From Branchiostoma belcheri (Eukaryota; Chordata; Leptocardii; Amphioxiformes; Branchiostomatidae): a stretch of DNA of 64,000 nucleotides. Positions 12,801 through 24,254 of the stretch are shown here, in pieces (the stretch's first letter is position 1; every line of letters starts with the position of its first letter). The stretch covers positions 253,099 to 317,098 of the forward strand of contig NW_017802503.1 in assembly GCF_001625305.1 (NCBI RefSeq). Reading direction: 5' to 3'. The notes beneath the pieces are model-generated. The model saw only the letters and a list, made by a program, of their open reading frames with translations. It ran no database searches and was not told where the DNA came from. The position numbers and the translations under genes were made by a program.

Positions 12801-13129
12801 TTATACTCAACTGGGAATGTTAGAACTTTCATGTTGATAGTGAAGTACATCTACATGTACTGTTTTTTTACAGGTACAAGAGGAGGTTTCAAAAGAAGTC
12901 AGAAAGGTGGTCTGTACATGTCCCAAAACAGCCAAAGACCTACAGCTACATCAAGACCCTGCAGGCTTGCATCGTCAACACCAGAATCCAGTCTGGCTCT
13001 GGTATGAGTAGGACACAGCCCCTTTCTGAGACTGACCCCAGGAGAGCTGGGAACCTGGCAGGGGTACCACCACCAGCAACATCAGTTCTTGTTGAACAAC
13101 ACAGGTCCAGGATGGACAATGATAACTAG
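9858..13129 (+). CDS. DDE/RNase H-like transposase-derived gene, seven exons, 5' end not found
   Basis: Exons 9858-9995, 10502-10738, 11031-11122, 11420-11524, 11856-12055, 12240-12404 and 12874-13129 have AG/GT borders and join in one open frame of about 396 residues ending TAG at 13127. Conserved landmarks are GDGRMDSPGYCAQYCTYTA (formed across the first junction), CTDAHPQISAL, HSLDVWHGAKNLTKK, WKGVLHHVCDEHTW, NWLAPGSAAHKKLSTVVL and LESFQNHILMYASKR. I recognise these from a family of metazoan proteins that resemble DDE transposases with a long insertion. I infer Asp in DGRMD, Asp in CTDAH and Glu in LESFQN as the candidate catalytic triad. An N-terminal DNA-binding part should lie upstream but I could not place it. 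There are no internal stops, so it is a young element or a domesticated gene. Function is unknown. Confidence 0.7.
12420..12546 (+). repeat. Dispersed 120-bp repeat (family R-B)
   Basis: The sequence from AGTATATAGTAGATTGGATT through CCCGTTTAGAACTTTTATTC recurs at about 30490-30616, 30873-31003 and 33326-33443, with a partial inverted copy at 37279-37325. This copy lies in the last intron of the transposase-like gene. Class unknown. The GTCCCTCAGTAAGACATCTG core is the most constant part. Confidence 0.7.
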
Positions 13130-13189
13130 GGCAGTTCAACAGCCCAACTAAATCTACTTCTGACTAATGTATAATGTACTTCTCACTAT

Positions 13190-13905
13190 TGTATGTCAAA
13201 TGTGGGGGACTGAACAACAACATGATACCTCACCTATCGAAAATGTACACAACCATTGTTCTTGGTGTTTTTAGAAATAGTAGCAATGTTGCATGTAGAG
13301 CAGAATTAGGTAGATTTCCTTTAGATATTGATATTTGTATATCTGTAGTTAAGTTCTGGTTACGCATGATCAAAATGGATACAAGCTCACACCCCCTTCA
13401 AATGGACGCACTCCTCTCACAGCAAAGCCTCACAACAAATACCTGTAGACGAACTTTATTGCAACGAGTAAAAGACATATTAGATCACAATGGATACTCC
13501 TTTTTGTGGCAATCCGATACCTCACATTGTGACCCTGAACATGTCGGGAAACCCTGAGAAGGAGACTTACAGATGTACATATACAAACATTTTTTCATAC
13601 TATGTCAACTGATAGTGGTAAGTTAAGATATTATTCAAAATGTAAAACCATGTACAGCATAGAGCGATATCTTAATCTTGCAGATTTCGAACTACGCTCA
13701 GCCATAAGCAAAATTAGAGTTAGTGCCCATCCTCTGGAATTAGAGAGAGGCCGGTATAGAAGGCTACCTGTATGTGAAAGAATTTGTAAATATTGTAGCG
13801 CAAAGGCTGTGGAAGACGAAATACACTTTATCTGAAACTGTTCCTTTCATAACAACGCTCGAAATGAGTTGACTATTCAAACTTCTACAATTTATCTCAA
13901 TTTTA
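13190..13905 (+). pseudogene. LINE ORF2 C-terminal fragment with Cys-rich end
   Basis: Frames 13174-13557 and 13602-13835 contain VACRAELGRFPLDIDICISV, then after a stop and frameshift RYRRLPVCERICKYCSAKAV followed by EDEIHFI and a stop. An E(R/x)GRY...P...R.C..C......DE.HF(I/L) ending is typical of the C-terminal zinc knuckle of several invertebrate non-LTR retrotransposons. At least two disabling changes are present, so it is a fossil. It sits between the two convergent genes. Confidence 0.65.
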
Positions 13906-13991
13906 CTAAAGTTGCAGACAAAGACAAAACAACTCTTCTTTTAACTAAACAAAACCCACTAATTGTAGAAAAGGTTGGGCATTACGTCTGG

Positions 13992-16647
13992 TTAGAGCCT
14001 GTTGGCAATGTAACCAGTGTAGTGGTTGTGGGGGTCAGGGTAGGTGTCCCTAATCCTCCAGACACAACAGCTAGGGATCACCACCCTGTTCCCCTCTCCC
14101 AGCCTTCCGTACTGCCACAAGACGTAGTGCCTGTAGGCAGCGTGCCTGAATTCTCTGTTGTCGGCCCCAGGCTCTTGGGCATCTTGTAGTGCCAGCATGT
14201 CATTCCTGTAGTTCCTGGCAAACCAGAGGGTACCAGGGTCCAAGATGTACAGGTCCATGTCCTGAAAAAGATGAGAAAGATTACAAGACTGTCTACTAGT
14301 ATATTACATGTACTAGCATATTTATCCTTTCCCAAATTATATGTTCAAACAGTAACAGAAAGGACAAACATGAGTCTTTTATATTGAACACACCGCATGA
14401 TACCCATCATCTGGGAAAAAAGTCTATTATATGATAATTGATTGTCCATAATGAGTTTTGATACACATTAGTCTATTTGGAGGATTTTATGTTTAAAAAT
14501 TCCCAAGTGCCATGACCTTTCTTTGGATGATACCCATCAGCCAGAAAAAAAGTCCAGTTTTCTGTTGTGAAATAAAGGATTACCTGTAATGAATTTTGAT
14601 CAATAGATTTATGTAGATGTTAGATGTCAGCATTACACAGCTTTACTTACATGAAGTGTAGAAACACAGGAGTCTGGCCCCCCACCGCAACAGATCCTCT
14701 CCTGATCTGTGGGCATCTCTCGGCAGTGGTGACAGGTGCACCACTCCAACCCATGGCCACCTCCACCTGCAGCACCGCCACCTGGGGCACCACCTGCAGC
14801 ACCGCCACCTGGAGCACCACCTGCAGCACCGCCACCTGGAGCACCACCTGCAGCAACGCCACCTGGAGCAGCACCGCCACCTGGAGCACCACCTGCAGCA
14901 CCGCCACCTGGAGCACCACCTGCAGCACCGCCACCTGCAGCAGCACCGCCACCTGGAGCACCACCTGCAGCACCGGCACCTGGAGCACCACCTGCAGCAA
15001 CGCCACCTGGAGCACCACCTGCAGCACCGCCACCTGCAGCAACGCCACCTGCAGCACCTCTGCCTCCGTCTGTTCCCCCACCTGCAGCACCTCCAACTGC
15101 AGCCTCCTCAGCAGCCTCCCTCTGCATGTCAACATCAATGATGTCCAGGACAACAGCTGGCCGCTTATCAACCATCTTGAGGACAAGGGCCCTCAACTCC
15201 TCAAGAGTCATGGCATGGACCTTGTCCTGTAGACAACAACAATGGTATACTAGTAAGACAATTGTTTAGATCCGAAAGTAATGACAGAAAGGCCCCGTGG
15301 CCAACAACAAATGATATAAAACAATTGATGATCGAACTAATGACAGAAACAAACAATGTCCAAGCAACGACATTTCAGAATGAATTCTAGTATGTATACA
15401 GACTATGTTCAATGTTTTTAAACCTGTTTGAGGATGACCTGAAATGAACTGAATTACCTGCAATCTCGTCCTCCTCCTTTCTCTCAGCTGCTGTATGGTG
15501 GCAACTTGCTGATTGGTGGATAAGGCAGGCGTGTGTCTCCGCCTGCCTCTCCTACCCGGGGCCGCGTTTCTTCTTCCCCTTCTTGGAGGTGCGATCTCCT
15601 CTCCAGGGGCGGGCGTGCCAGGCTCCTCCTCCGGTTCCATGGCCATGACGTCGTCAATCTCCAATGACATGTCGCCAAAATCGTCAGAGAGGGCAGAAGT
15701 GTCCATGTCGGTGGGGGAAGTAGGAGGCATTTCCCGAACAGGGGATGGTACCTGAAGGCCAGCCCTCTCAACATTGTGCCGTGCAAACGCCCTGCCGCGC
15801 ACTCGATCTCCCTGGATCGATAAAAGAGAAGCTATGTGAGGACACAGAACCAACCAAATATATAATGTCTTCGGAAGAACTCTTGTCTTTTTCACGTCAG
15901 CGGCAAATTTTCTCTTGTTCTTTTTGATGGTAAACATGCAATTAATAATAATAGAAAGCACCTTACTGGGAAAAAATTAGCACCTTACTGGGAAAAGTAA
16001 TTGGGATCCCGGGAGCATTGGAATGCGAATTGCTTGTGCCAAATCAAGATAATGTCTTCGGAATTCTCATGTCTTTTTCACGTCAGCGGCAAATTTTCTT
16101 TTGTACTTTTTGATGGTAAACATGCAATTAGCACCTTACTGGGAAAAGTAACGGGGAGTATTGGAATGCGAATTGCTTGTGCCAAATCAAGATAACAAAA
16201 GAAAAAGAAAGAAAAATACAACAACTTTCGTATGGTGAGCTTCAAAAGTAGAAACATCAGATCTACGTAAGTTTCACAAAACAATAGTAACTTTGCAGCA
16301 CACCATCAGCAGGAAAAATACTACTAAATAAAACCATGACTTGCCGACAGAGATAAAAATGCATCCACTGAGCTTTCCATCTGTGCACAAAATTATCTAT
16401 TCGAAATTAACTATGAGTGGTTCACAGATCTTTTTTTATAAACTTTATTTGAATGATTAGTTTTCTTTCGATATCACTGGTCTAATTATCTTATTTTCTG
16501 ACCACAACCTCTGCCGGTCGGCTGATCCAGAAAGTTGAGAAACGTCAAAACAACATAATGTATACGTACGTCGTGATTGTCCTCCTCCGCTAAAACTCTG
16601 AAAAGCTCCCGGGCACTCTGAGCAGACGCTCGTCGAGGACGATCCAT
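13992..16647 (-). CDS. P2X7-type C-terminal (P2RX7_C/ballast) domain protein, four exons
   Basis: Exons (transcript order) are 16570-16647, 15458-15811, 14651-15226 and 13992-14261. All introns are phase 0 with GT/AG, giving about 425 residues. Exon 1 starts MDRPRRASAQSARELF. Exon 2 is acidic then basic (PPRRGRRNAAPGRRGRRR). Exon 3 has a short helical lead, then a long run of (AGGAPGGG)n-type repeats, then GLEWCTCHHCREMPTDQERI with CC following. Exon 4 contains REFRHAAYRHYVLWQYGRLG and NRVVIPSCCVWRIRDTYPDP. The Cys-rich start plus the YR.Y..W..G.LG.GNR.VIPSC..W.IR..(Y/F)P motif matches the cytosolic C-terminal domain of vertebrate P2X7, which occurs in invertebrates without the ion channel. 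No transmembrane segment is seen, so the product is predicted to be soluble and zinc-binding. Its role is unknown. Confidence 0.75.
14755..15062. repeat. Coding 24-bp minisatellite
   Basis: A unit built of CACCTGCAGC and ACCGCCACCTGGAG modules repeats about a dozen times within exon 3 of the P2RX7_C-domain gene. On the minus strand it encodes Gly/Ala/Pro repeats. Some units are shortened by multiples of three, so the frame is preserved. On the plus strand it produces long meaningless Thr/Ser- or Pro/Ala-rich frames. Confidence 0.85.
15862..16196. repeat. Imperfect tandem duplication near the P2RX7_C gene 5' end
   Basis: Segment ATGTCTTCGGAA...CACGTCAGCGGCAAATTTTC...GCACCTTACTGGGAAAAGTA...GGAATGCGAATTGCTTGTGC occurs twice in direct orientation (starts near 15863 and 16050). 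The copies differ by a short internal duplication. It lies in intron 1 of the minus-strand gene. Confidence 0.75.
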
Positions 16648-17246
16648 GTCGGCAAAAACAGCAAAACGCAACGTAAAATGGAATAGAAATGATACCGCCC
16701 GCACGTGAGACACTACCAGTAAACGTAAACAAGCGAAATTGCGAAATCGCCGGCGAGCGCGTTCTATTGACCCCTGGAAAGGTCGCGGTAAACCACGTGA
16801 CTCGTCCTCGGCTCTGGTCGGAAGAAGTCGGAAGTGTCCGGGAGCGGTCGGAATTTTCAAAAATGGCTGACACCACTGGCGGCGGCGGGAGGCACGTAGT
16901 TTTTCATGGCGTTTGTACGGCAAAGCGACATCGAATTTTTGCTCCATGACTATCGGTATGGGATAGGATAGGGTTGATTCAACATACTACGTGAAAATGT
17001 GACAAAAAGACAGACTTTTTTAATATAATGCTACCAGCGTACTATCGGCCAGATATCGCTTAGGGCACCTTTAATATGTCTGGAATGTTATATTGTTTTA
17101 ATCTATGCGATAAGATTTTGTATAATTTGTTAATGAGTCTTACATGAATGAATTGTTAAAGAACCACAATTCAGCCTGCCAGTGTTTTTTATCATCAATA
17201 AACCACACACCAAACCATCATCAAGTAGGTGTAGGTGAGAACTTAC

Positions 17247-17378
17247 AAATATATACATGCCATTCTGTTTCCATATAGGTTGAAACTGCTGGAGAACAGG
17301 CAGGGGTCTTCAACAGAATACAGTGACAAGTCAATCTTCGTCTCCAGAACACAGTCTTGGTAGACATGCTTAAAAACC
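17247..17378 (-). other. Possible orphan exon (weak)
   Basis: On the minus strand an acceptor (TTTCTAG at about 17379-17385) precedes an open stretch containing FKHVYQDCVLETKIDLSLYS, and a GTAAGT-type donor follows near 17246. No partner exon was found and I do not recognise the protein. It may be chance. Confidence 0.2.
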
Positions 17379-18141
17379 TAGAAAGGAACATTTGCAAAGC
17401 AAATATATAATACCGGTACTTACATGTAGCTTAACAAATTACTGGTTTGTTTACACTTACTGGAAGTGTAAAGCAAAGTGCTTGTGTAAATGTCTGTTTA
17501 GTGGGCAAGGGTAGAAATTACTAGAATACATACATGTATAGGGATTCATTTTCAGTTTTTTTAAAGTTTAGATCTACCCAAAGTGATTCAAAATGTACAG
17601 TCAATCATTGAATGTAACACAGATTTGTCCAGTACAGTTTTTTGTTTGTACTCAAACCCAAATGTTAGGTCTAGTTCTGATTCTGTCTAGTGTACCAATA
17701 CGCATATAGGTATGGATGGCTAATTCTCATTGAAATGTACAGAATTCAGGTATGACCTCACAAAGTCATACTTGTTTTTCTCAAGATGAAAATATCCTTC
17801 AGGAGCACAGACAACGTGCAATGTTCTTATACCAGGTGTGAAGTTTACTACTAATATTGAAAGTAACAACAGTTTTGGAGGTTAAAGTCAGTACTGTACG
17901 ACATTTTTTTGTTCAGTAACAATGGCTACAAATGACAGGAAACACTTTCTTATTCCATCAGAAATCAAGGAAACTTGCAAAATGTCATCAAAACAGCAAT
18001 TTTGGTCTAATATGAGTATTACTTGGTTACAGAAATGTGCGGTAACAAAGGTTACATATCCCTCCAAACAAAAGGCAGTAATTTCTTCCATGTCGTAAAC
18101 CAAACCTTGTGTTCCTGTACATTTGTTGTGAAACATAGTAA

Positions 18142-18553
18142 GGCCACAGCAAGTAAATTTTATGGATGACATCCGCGCGCGCATTAATTTTCGCCTGATT
18201 TTGGAAAAAAAAAACGAAATTTTGTTGCCTTCTGACAGTGGTCAACATGCCAAAAATGGGCAAAGGTGTCTGTTGCCATGCCGGAAGGTGAATGGCAGAT
18301 AACTAGGAAGAGAGGAGACAAGAAAATGCTCTGATTTAATGTTTTGTTTCTTACTTTGATGCAGTGATATGTGATGCTGGCTGTGTATATGTGATGTTCC
18401 TACTGAATCAAAACCATTTGTACAATGATTGAGTCAAAATTTTACATTGTAGGAACCTTGTTTTTTTCGGCCCGCCTTGTTTTTTTTTCGCCCGCTAGCA
18501 TTAGATTTGGAGTCTGCGGAGGATGTCATCCATAAAATTTACTTGCTGTGGCC
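18142..18553. mobile_element. Harbinger-type MITE, 412 bp
   Basis: It has perfect 33-bp terminal inverted repeats starting GGCCACAGCAAGTAAATTTT (18142-18174 and 18521-18553), flanked by TAA on both sides (18139-18141 and 18554-18556). A 3-bp TWA target duplication with GG-starting termini is the signature of PIF/Harbinger elements. It has no coding capacity. The interior contains TTTTTTTTTCGCCCGC, shared with the related element at 52411-52778. Confidence 0.8.
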
Positions 18554-18556
18554 TAA

Positions 18557-19980
18557 GTGAAAAAAGCAACGATGAGGTCCATGGTCTACCAGTAGTGCAT
18601 ATCTAGTCATAAAGAGTGGTGACAGCATATTGCACATTTGAATGAGAACGAGCCAGATATCACCCCATCGGGATCACTCAGTCATGCCTATAAACACTAA
18701 AAAAATCAGACTAACAGCTTTCCACAAATCCTTCAAACTACTAGGCAGTACAGGGATTTAGTTCTAAATGGAATACAGGAATGTGCTGATAAAAACATTA
18801 GGGAAACTGTATGTATGTAACATCCTGTCTCCGATATTTTGAACAAATGTACCTTTTAAAGTTGCCTGTACTGGTAGGCAGTGATATATACATGTATGTA
18901 TGTATATGCTGTATATATCAGTTTGTTTCAGGAAGTAAAATGATAAGTCAAACTTGTATTTAAACTTAAATCGAATATCTTACTAGAACAGCCTAATATG
19001 TCATATGACTTGGAGTTGTTGTGTTTGAGTATGTCCTTGTTAACTACCGGTATCGTAAATTGTTAATTAAGATTAAATGCCACCATAAGAGGCGAGCTAG
19101 GAGTATTTCCTAGTACATTGATTAACAAACACAACTTGTTACATACTGTACATACATTACATACTGGTCAAATGGCAGTGGTACAAGAAGCAGACTGGCT
19201 TGTTTATGTTAAAGATATTTTGTATTTGCGGAGAGGCTGTATGACTCAGGAGCTATAATAGGTTTAGTAACCATTCTAATTTTGTGTAGGCAAGGTTTCC
19301 GGGATAACACTTTGGTAACATATTCAAACAATGCTTGAAGGACACATTCCTCTAAGGTTGGTAACTAAAAATAAGGAAATGTAAAACAAGGAGTCGTAAT
19401 AAACTATAAGCTAATTCCTAACTTTCCAAGTAAAAACTGACGTCACATTGGAAAATAGCCTTTCATCAATCAGTAAAAAAAGCCTTTAATGTTACATATA
19501 CATATATACAGAGACAATATTCCTCATGTATAGATGGATACACATAGATAGGACAAGTCATTAGAAAATGATACTCATCATGTGCTGTTTATGTTCACAT
19601 CCCTATAGTAGTAGTAGTTTCTTAGTTTTATACATTGTACCATGTACAACCGTCCCGCAATAAAGTGCATTCATGACGACAATGATTCTGTCTTTCACAA
19701 TATCTTAGCCTGACTGAAATCCCAAAAATCAGTGAGAAGCCACGTATGTGAAGAGTGTAAAAGTGAGAGAGTGTACGTAACTTGGTTTGTGTTTGTTGGT
19801 ATTTTGGGCAACAACAGTAAAAAGCATAAAAAATAAAGGCGCTCCCAGCCAGGGAAGGTAGGGGGCGCAATTGAGTGGATACATACACGTTTACAACTAC
19901 TGAGTGCTGGAGGCGTGGCATACCAGTGGAGGCGTGGCTTATTTTTATAATTAGACAACGTCAGGTAATAATTAGGTCTC
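18557..19980. other. Intergenic DNA, no gene recognised
   Basis: No supported exon is seen. Small TATA/TGTATG microsatellite-like tracts occur near 18890-18920. Confidence 0.4.
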
Positions 19981-19984
19981 CATC

Positions 19985-20140
19985 CGACGTCGAAAATCGT
20001 CGATGCACACAACGAAAACGTCGAAACCGCAAACGTCGAAACACATCGAAAACGTCGAACATCGAAAGGGATTTTTCGACGTCGAAAACATCGGAGGGCC
20101 CGTCGAAATTTTTCGACGTCAAAAACATCGAAAAGAAGGT
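19985..20140. repeat. Degenerate CGTCGAAA short-motif cluster
   Basis: The octamer CGTCGAAA and close variants (CATCGAAA, TTTTCGACG) recur about a dozen times in 150 bases, on both strands. CpG density is far above the surrounding DNA. Confidence 0.7.
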
Positions 20141-20207
20141 TCGATAAATTACATTTTTTTCGGAACGAAAAATGGTAAGGTTAGGCCGTTAAGTTCAATA
20201 ACTCCGA

Positions 20208-20352
20208 GAATCGAGCTGAACCACGAAAATCGAGCTGAACCACGAGAATCGAGCTGAACCACGAGAATCGAGTTGAACCACGAGAATCGAGCTGAACCAA
20301 GAGAATCGAGCTGAACCACGAGAATCGAGTTGAACAAAGAGAATCGAGTTTG
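20208..20352. repeat. 19-bp minisatellite
   Basis: About seven to eight direct copies of GAGCTGAACCACGAGAATC with single-base variants (GAGTTGAAC, CCAAGAG). It decays into related ATGAGTTGAACGACGAGA units up to about 20410. Confidence 0.9.
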
Positions 20353-20559
20353 AATGAGAGATGAGAGATGAACGAAAGAAATGAGTTGAACGACGAGAAA
20401 TGAGTTGTACGTCTTCACCCCAAATAAAGATTACCAAGCCCAGCAGGCTCTATCATTCTTGCCTTTGTCGGAAAGAGAGAGTGCATGTACATTGTGTACA
20501 GCATAACCTTGTCACAAGTAGCATAGTATAAAATGTTGGTAGTATACTTAGTCTGGTAA

Positions 20560-21159
20560 TGTATGTCTCAGTTAGTCTATTACAAGGTTATTAGCTGTCG
20601 TAGGGAGTCTGTGATTCCCCCTCCACTCACGCTCAACGGAGAGACTATAGAGAGAGTTCCTGCATTCAAACTTCTATGGGTGATCATCAGTAACGACCTG
20701 TCGTGGGGTGCACACGTTGAATACATGTTGTCCAAGGTCCGACCTCGCCTTCACTACTTGCGACTGTCCAAACGAGCGGGGCTTCCAGTAGACGTCCTGT
20801 TACAAATTTACAAGACATTTGTTAGACCAGTGCTGGAATACGGATCACCAGTGTGGGGAGGGTTACCTCGCGGGTTGGCTGACGAGCTCGAGAAAGTACA
20901 GAAAATCTGCTGCAGAATCATTGGAATCCCTTCCGGTCAACTGCCGACCCTGGAGGAGCGGAGACGTGAGGCATCCGTACGAGAACTCAGGAGGGTGATG
21001 GCGGATGACACTCACCCTTGCCAGCAGTTCCTTGAGCCGGGTAGACGGACAACCTACCAACTACGCCGTCAGACTTCCAGCTACAAGATCCCACTTAACC
21101 GTACAGTGAGACATAGACAATCATTTATCCCCAGATCACTCAACATCTTGCAGCAGTGA
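20560..21159 (+). pseudogene. LINE (CR1/Jockey-like) reverse transcriptase C-terminus, intact frame
   Basis: The open frame to the stop at 21157-21159 contains LKLL-like FKLLWVIISNDLSWGAHVEY, then YKTFVRPVLEYGSPVWGGLP and LADELEKVQKICCRIIGIP, and ends with RQSFIPRSLNILQQ. These are the thumb and C-terminal motifs of CR1/Jockey-group ORF2. It is 5'-truncated. The 3' UTR continues to about 21450 and ends in GATGAATAAAGTTCTAACAA. The uninterrupted frame over about 590 bases suggests a fairly recent insertion. Confidence 0.8.
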
Positions 21160-21449
21160 GGGACACTATAGACTTTTAAAAAATCTGAAGGACACTATAG
21201 ACTTTTATAGAAAAATTGTATTGCCTCCTTGTACTTGTGTCCTAAAGTTGTTCCACTCAATTATTGTCTATATTTTAATGTGTTATCGATATTTTATACG
21301 TCATTATCGGATATACTTCTTTTAACACTTAAGCTTTTAACGCTAAAATGTTACAATTGTTATTGTTAATATGAATGTACATGTAATTTACAACACAATT
21401 CAGGCTGTTTCAGCCTGCAATGCTGTTTTGATGAATAAAGTTCTAACAA

Positions 21450-23570
21450 TGTAGAAATGAGATCTACATTATAGATCTCATCAAAATATAGGTTAATACA
21501 TAGTTAATGTTGGATTAAGTTCCTGTATGCAACCTGAATGCTCTATTACTGTTGCTTGTGATAACAATGGTCTGAGGACTATTAAACATAGAAAAGTCAT
21601 TGCAATGAGGTTATATAGAGAATATATAACCTCCTTGGTCATTGCAGGGAAATCGTGAGTCACGGTACCAATTATGCAAGAATGGCATCCATTGTATGGC
21701 TATTCCCACACAACACTTTATATAATACTTACCTTTTCCCTGTTGAGTAAACCAAACTTTGAATGAGAAAAAAATGCCCTTTCAAAGACAAACATCATCT
21801 CTGAGATGAGTTTTCATGTCGTGCAAGGATAGTAGTAATAATAATGGTGAAGTGTACAAAATCTCCCAGGTCTCCATCAATGGGACGTAGTCCATGTCTT
21901 CTTGTGTCCCAACATTTATCAGTCATTACTAACTCCTCACTCTGGAGTATCAGGATGGGGCAGGCAGCTCAGTCAGAAGACAGTCTATCACATAATCTGT
22001 CCAAAACGGCAGATGCGACTGTTTTCTGCATGACAAGTCATTTATTGTAAATTTGTGTATATTTTGGAAGGATGCCCTGTCCTTGGTGCTGAACCGTTCT
22101 TATTTGATGGCCACATTGGTGTGATAGAACCAGCTGCCACAGTGTACCCGCAAGTCTGGTGTGTTATTTGGGAGGGCGCATGTTTGTCCATTCAGTTTCC
22201 CAACTGTTTACTGTATGGCAAGTCATTTGTTGTGACAGAACCAGCTGCCACAGTGTACCAACAAGACTGGTGTGTTCCCTTGTGAAAGTGTTGATTCATT
22301 TCACACTTTTGCCATAAGCTTTCTGAGCTTTCATGGTGTGGCACTGGTGCCCTCTGTCATGGTAATTTCATGGCAATTATGGTTGTCCAACTTTCCCTTC
22401 CTATACTGTCAACTCGATAAAGCCTTGAACCAACTAGTGGGTGCAGCCCGGCACTGGTGCCATTTCCTGTCATTGTAATTATTCAGCTTGTTTAGGAGGG
22501 TACCGGTTTGTTCCATTCAGTTTCCGGTCAGTCCAGTCTCTTGCAGCCACAGAGGACACACAGACACACCAGCAGTAGCACGATCCCTGATGTCGCCACA
22601 CTCATCCACAGGTACATCTGGGCATGGCTGTTGGAGGAGCCTTCTGGAGAAACATGCAAACACAGACATGATGTATCTTGTCAAAGTAGGACAACCTTAA
22701 TCTCAAGAATGCAAATCTCAGACAAAGCAGCATAATTGCGCCAAAAACAGTTATATTTATTTCGTATGTTTTATGTACTTTATTAGTCTGTTCCGTTTCT
22801 TTTATCATTATCTTTTGATTGTACTTAAGTTACCTTTTATTATGTTATGTATGTCACAGGGAGCTTTGAAAATCGCCAAAATGGCGATATGCTAACCTGT
22901 ATAAATAAATAAAATGATGAAATGATATATTTTGCATTCCATAATGAGACTTTCCTCTTTCATATTAAACTTCTCCCTGCTGCCTAACCTAACCTAATCA
23001 AATTTGATGCCATTATGGCTACCTAAGCATACTGAAAGTTAAAATGTCAGTGATTCTATGAAATATGGCAGCCCTTGTAAATGGACATACTCAGTACCAT
23101 GAATTGATGCTACATAAAATACCTCTGAGAGAATCCGTGCCAGATACATGTAGCTATGGTATCCACTTTGCATCTTACTCTTAAGTAGAATGTATTGAAA
23201 TTCTGACAAATATTCATCTTTCCCTTTGACAGAAGAGCGTGGGTAGCGGTAACAACACCCCAGACACTGCTTTAGCCTACAGTTATTGATTCTATGAATT
23301 CCATTGGCAAATACAATACTTCTTCACCATTATACTTGAGTCTCATGTGTATATCAGGTTTTCATGTGGGTGGGTGGATATAGCTGCACACTGAAATGCT
23401 CCCAGCAAATTTACAATAGATACATATTAGGGTTTAATTTAGGGATCCCCAAATGCCCATATCTGATCCATAATTTTATAAGTAAGAATACTTAATTTGA
23501 TTAATGCAGCTTTCTGCCTCTAACATGGTTCCCCTGATTTCCCCTGCCCCACTGCTTTTCGTTATGTTTA
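21450..23570. other. Intergenic, repeat-rich, no gene recognised
   Basis: It contains a direct duplication of ACCAGCTGCCACAGTGTACC near 22126 and 22242, and a LINE-type 3' tail (GCTAACCTGTATAAATAAAT) at about 22890-22912. Minus-strand frames here are interrupted by stops. Confidence 0.4.
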
Positions 23571-23577
23571 CCAAATG

Positions 23578-23790
23578 TTCTTCAAACCAATAAGGTCAAT
23601 GACCTGAACCAGACGTCTGTCACCATGGTAACTAGTGCTGGGTTACATCACGTTACAATTTTATAGCAGGAGGGATTTAGACTCCTGTCTGACCATATAT
23701 ATGAAAGTGTTTGAGTAAAAATTAACAGAGCAGACCATATGCGAAGGTAAATATGCATTTGCTTTGCAAATGTTACGTTTCTAGTTTAAA
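23578..23790 (+). repeat. Dispersed 200-bp repeat (family R-A), copy 1
   Basis: It runs from CCAATAAGGTCAATGACCTG to GCTTTGCAAATGTTACGTTT. Inverted copies occur at about 27250-27455 and 28035-28228, and a diverged part (GACCAGACGTCTGTCGCC) at about 63688-63720. It carries TGCATTTGCTTTGCAAATG near one end, a near-palindrome. Class unknown. Confidence 0.7.
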
Positions 23791-24254
23791 AACTAAAATC
23801 TAAATTTGTGACACTTGCCTTAGCAGTAAAGCTCAACGCCATTCGAATTCACATCATACACATTGATTTTGAAGTTAAGCTGAATTGTTCTGGGATAGAC
23901 TTGCATGGACTCTGGAGACATGAAATATGACCGTGAAGTTTCACACCTCTGACCTCAGCTTACAAGTATAGACACACCGTGGGGTCTGGAGGATTTTGTT
24001 TTAGCCTGTCGAGCCCTGTTAGCTACTCTTTGAAGGACATAAGTCAGGGACGATCAAGCAGCTAAGGTCCCTGTGTGCGAATAAGCTTAAGGTACAATGC
24101 ACTATAAATTTTACATGTTTCGTCATGTCGTTTTTACTACTACGTATGGTGTATAGCCAAACTTCGTGCATATGTTTATTCCAAAAATAAAGATGGAAAA
24201 TTTGGCCTTCAGTTTTTGAAGCATTAACAGAAAAAGAGCAACGACTTCTGACAT

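Noticed and set aside
13174-13835. Considered as extra 3' exons of the transposase-like gene
   Set aside because: That gene ends at a clear stop (13127-13129) and this sequence has the LINE C-terminal Cys motif with internal stops.
14624-15269. Long plus-strand Thr/Ser- and Pro/Ala-rich frames and a second minus-strand Leu/Val-rich frame
   Set aside because: They are alternative-frame readings of the 24-bp minisatellite; only the minus frame ending in WCTCHHC joins splice-compatible exons and a known domain.
22055-22290. Minus-strand repeats of YTVAAGS considered as a duplicated domain
   Set aside because: An in-frame stop lies between the two copies and there are no splice sites; it is a local DNA duplication.
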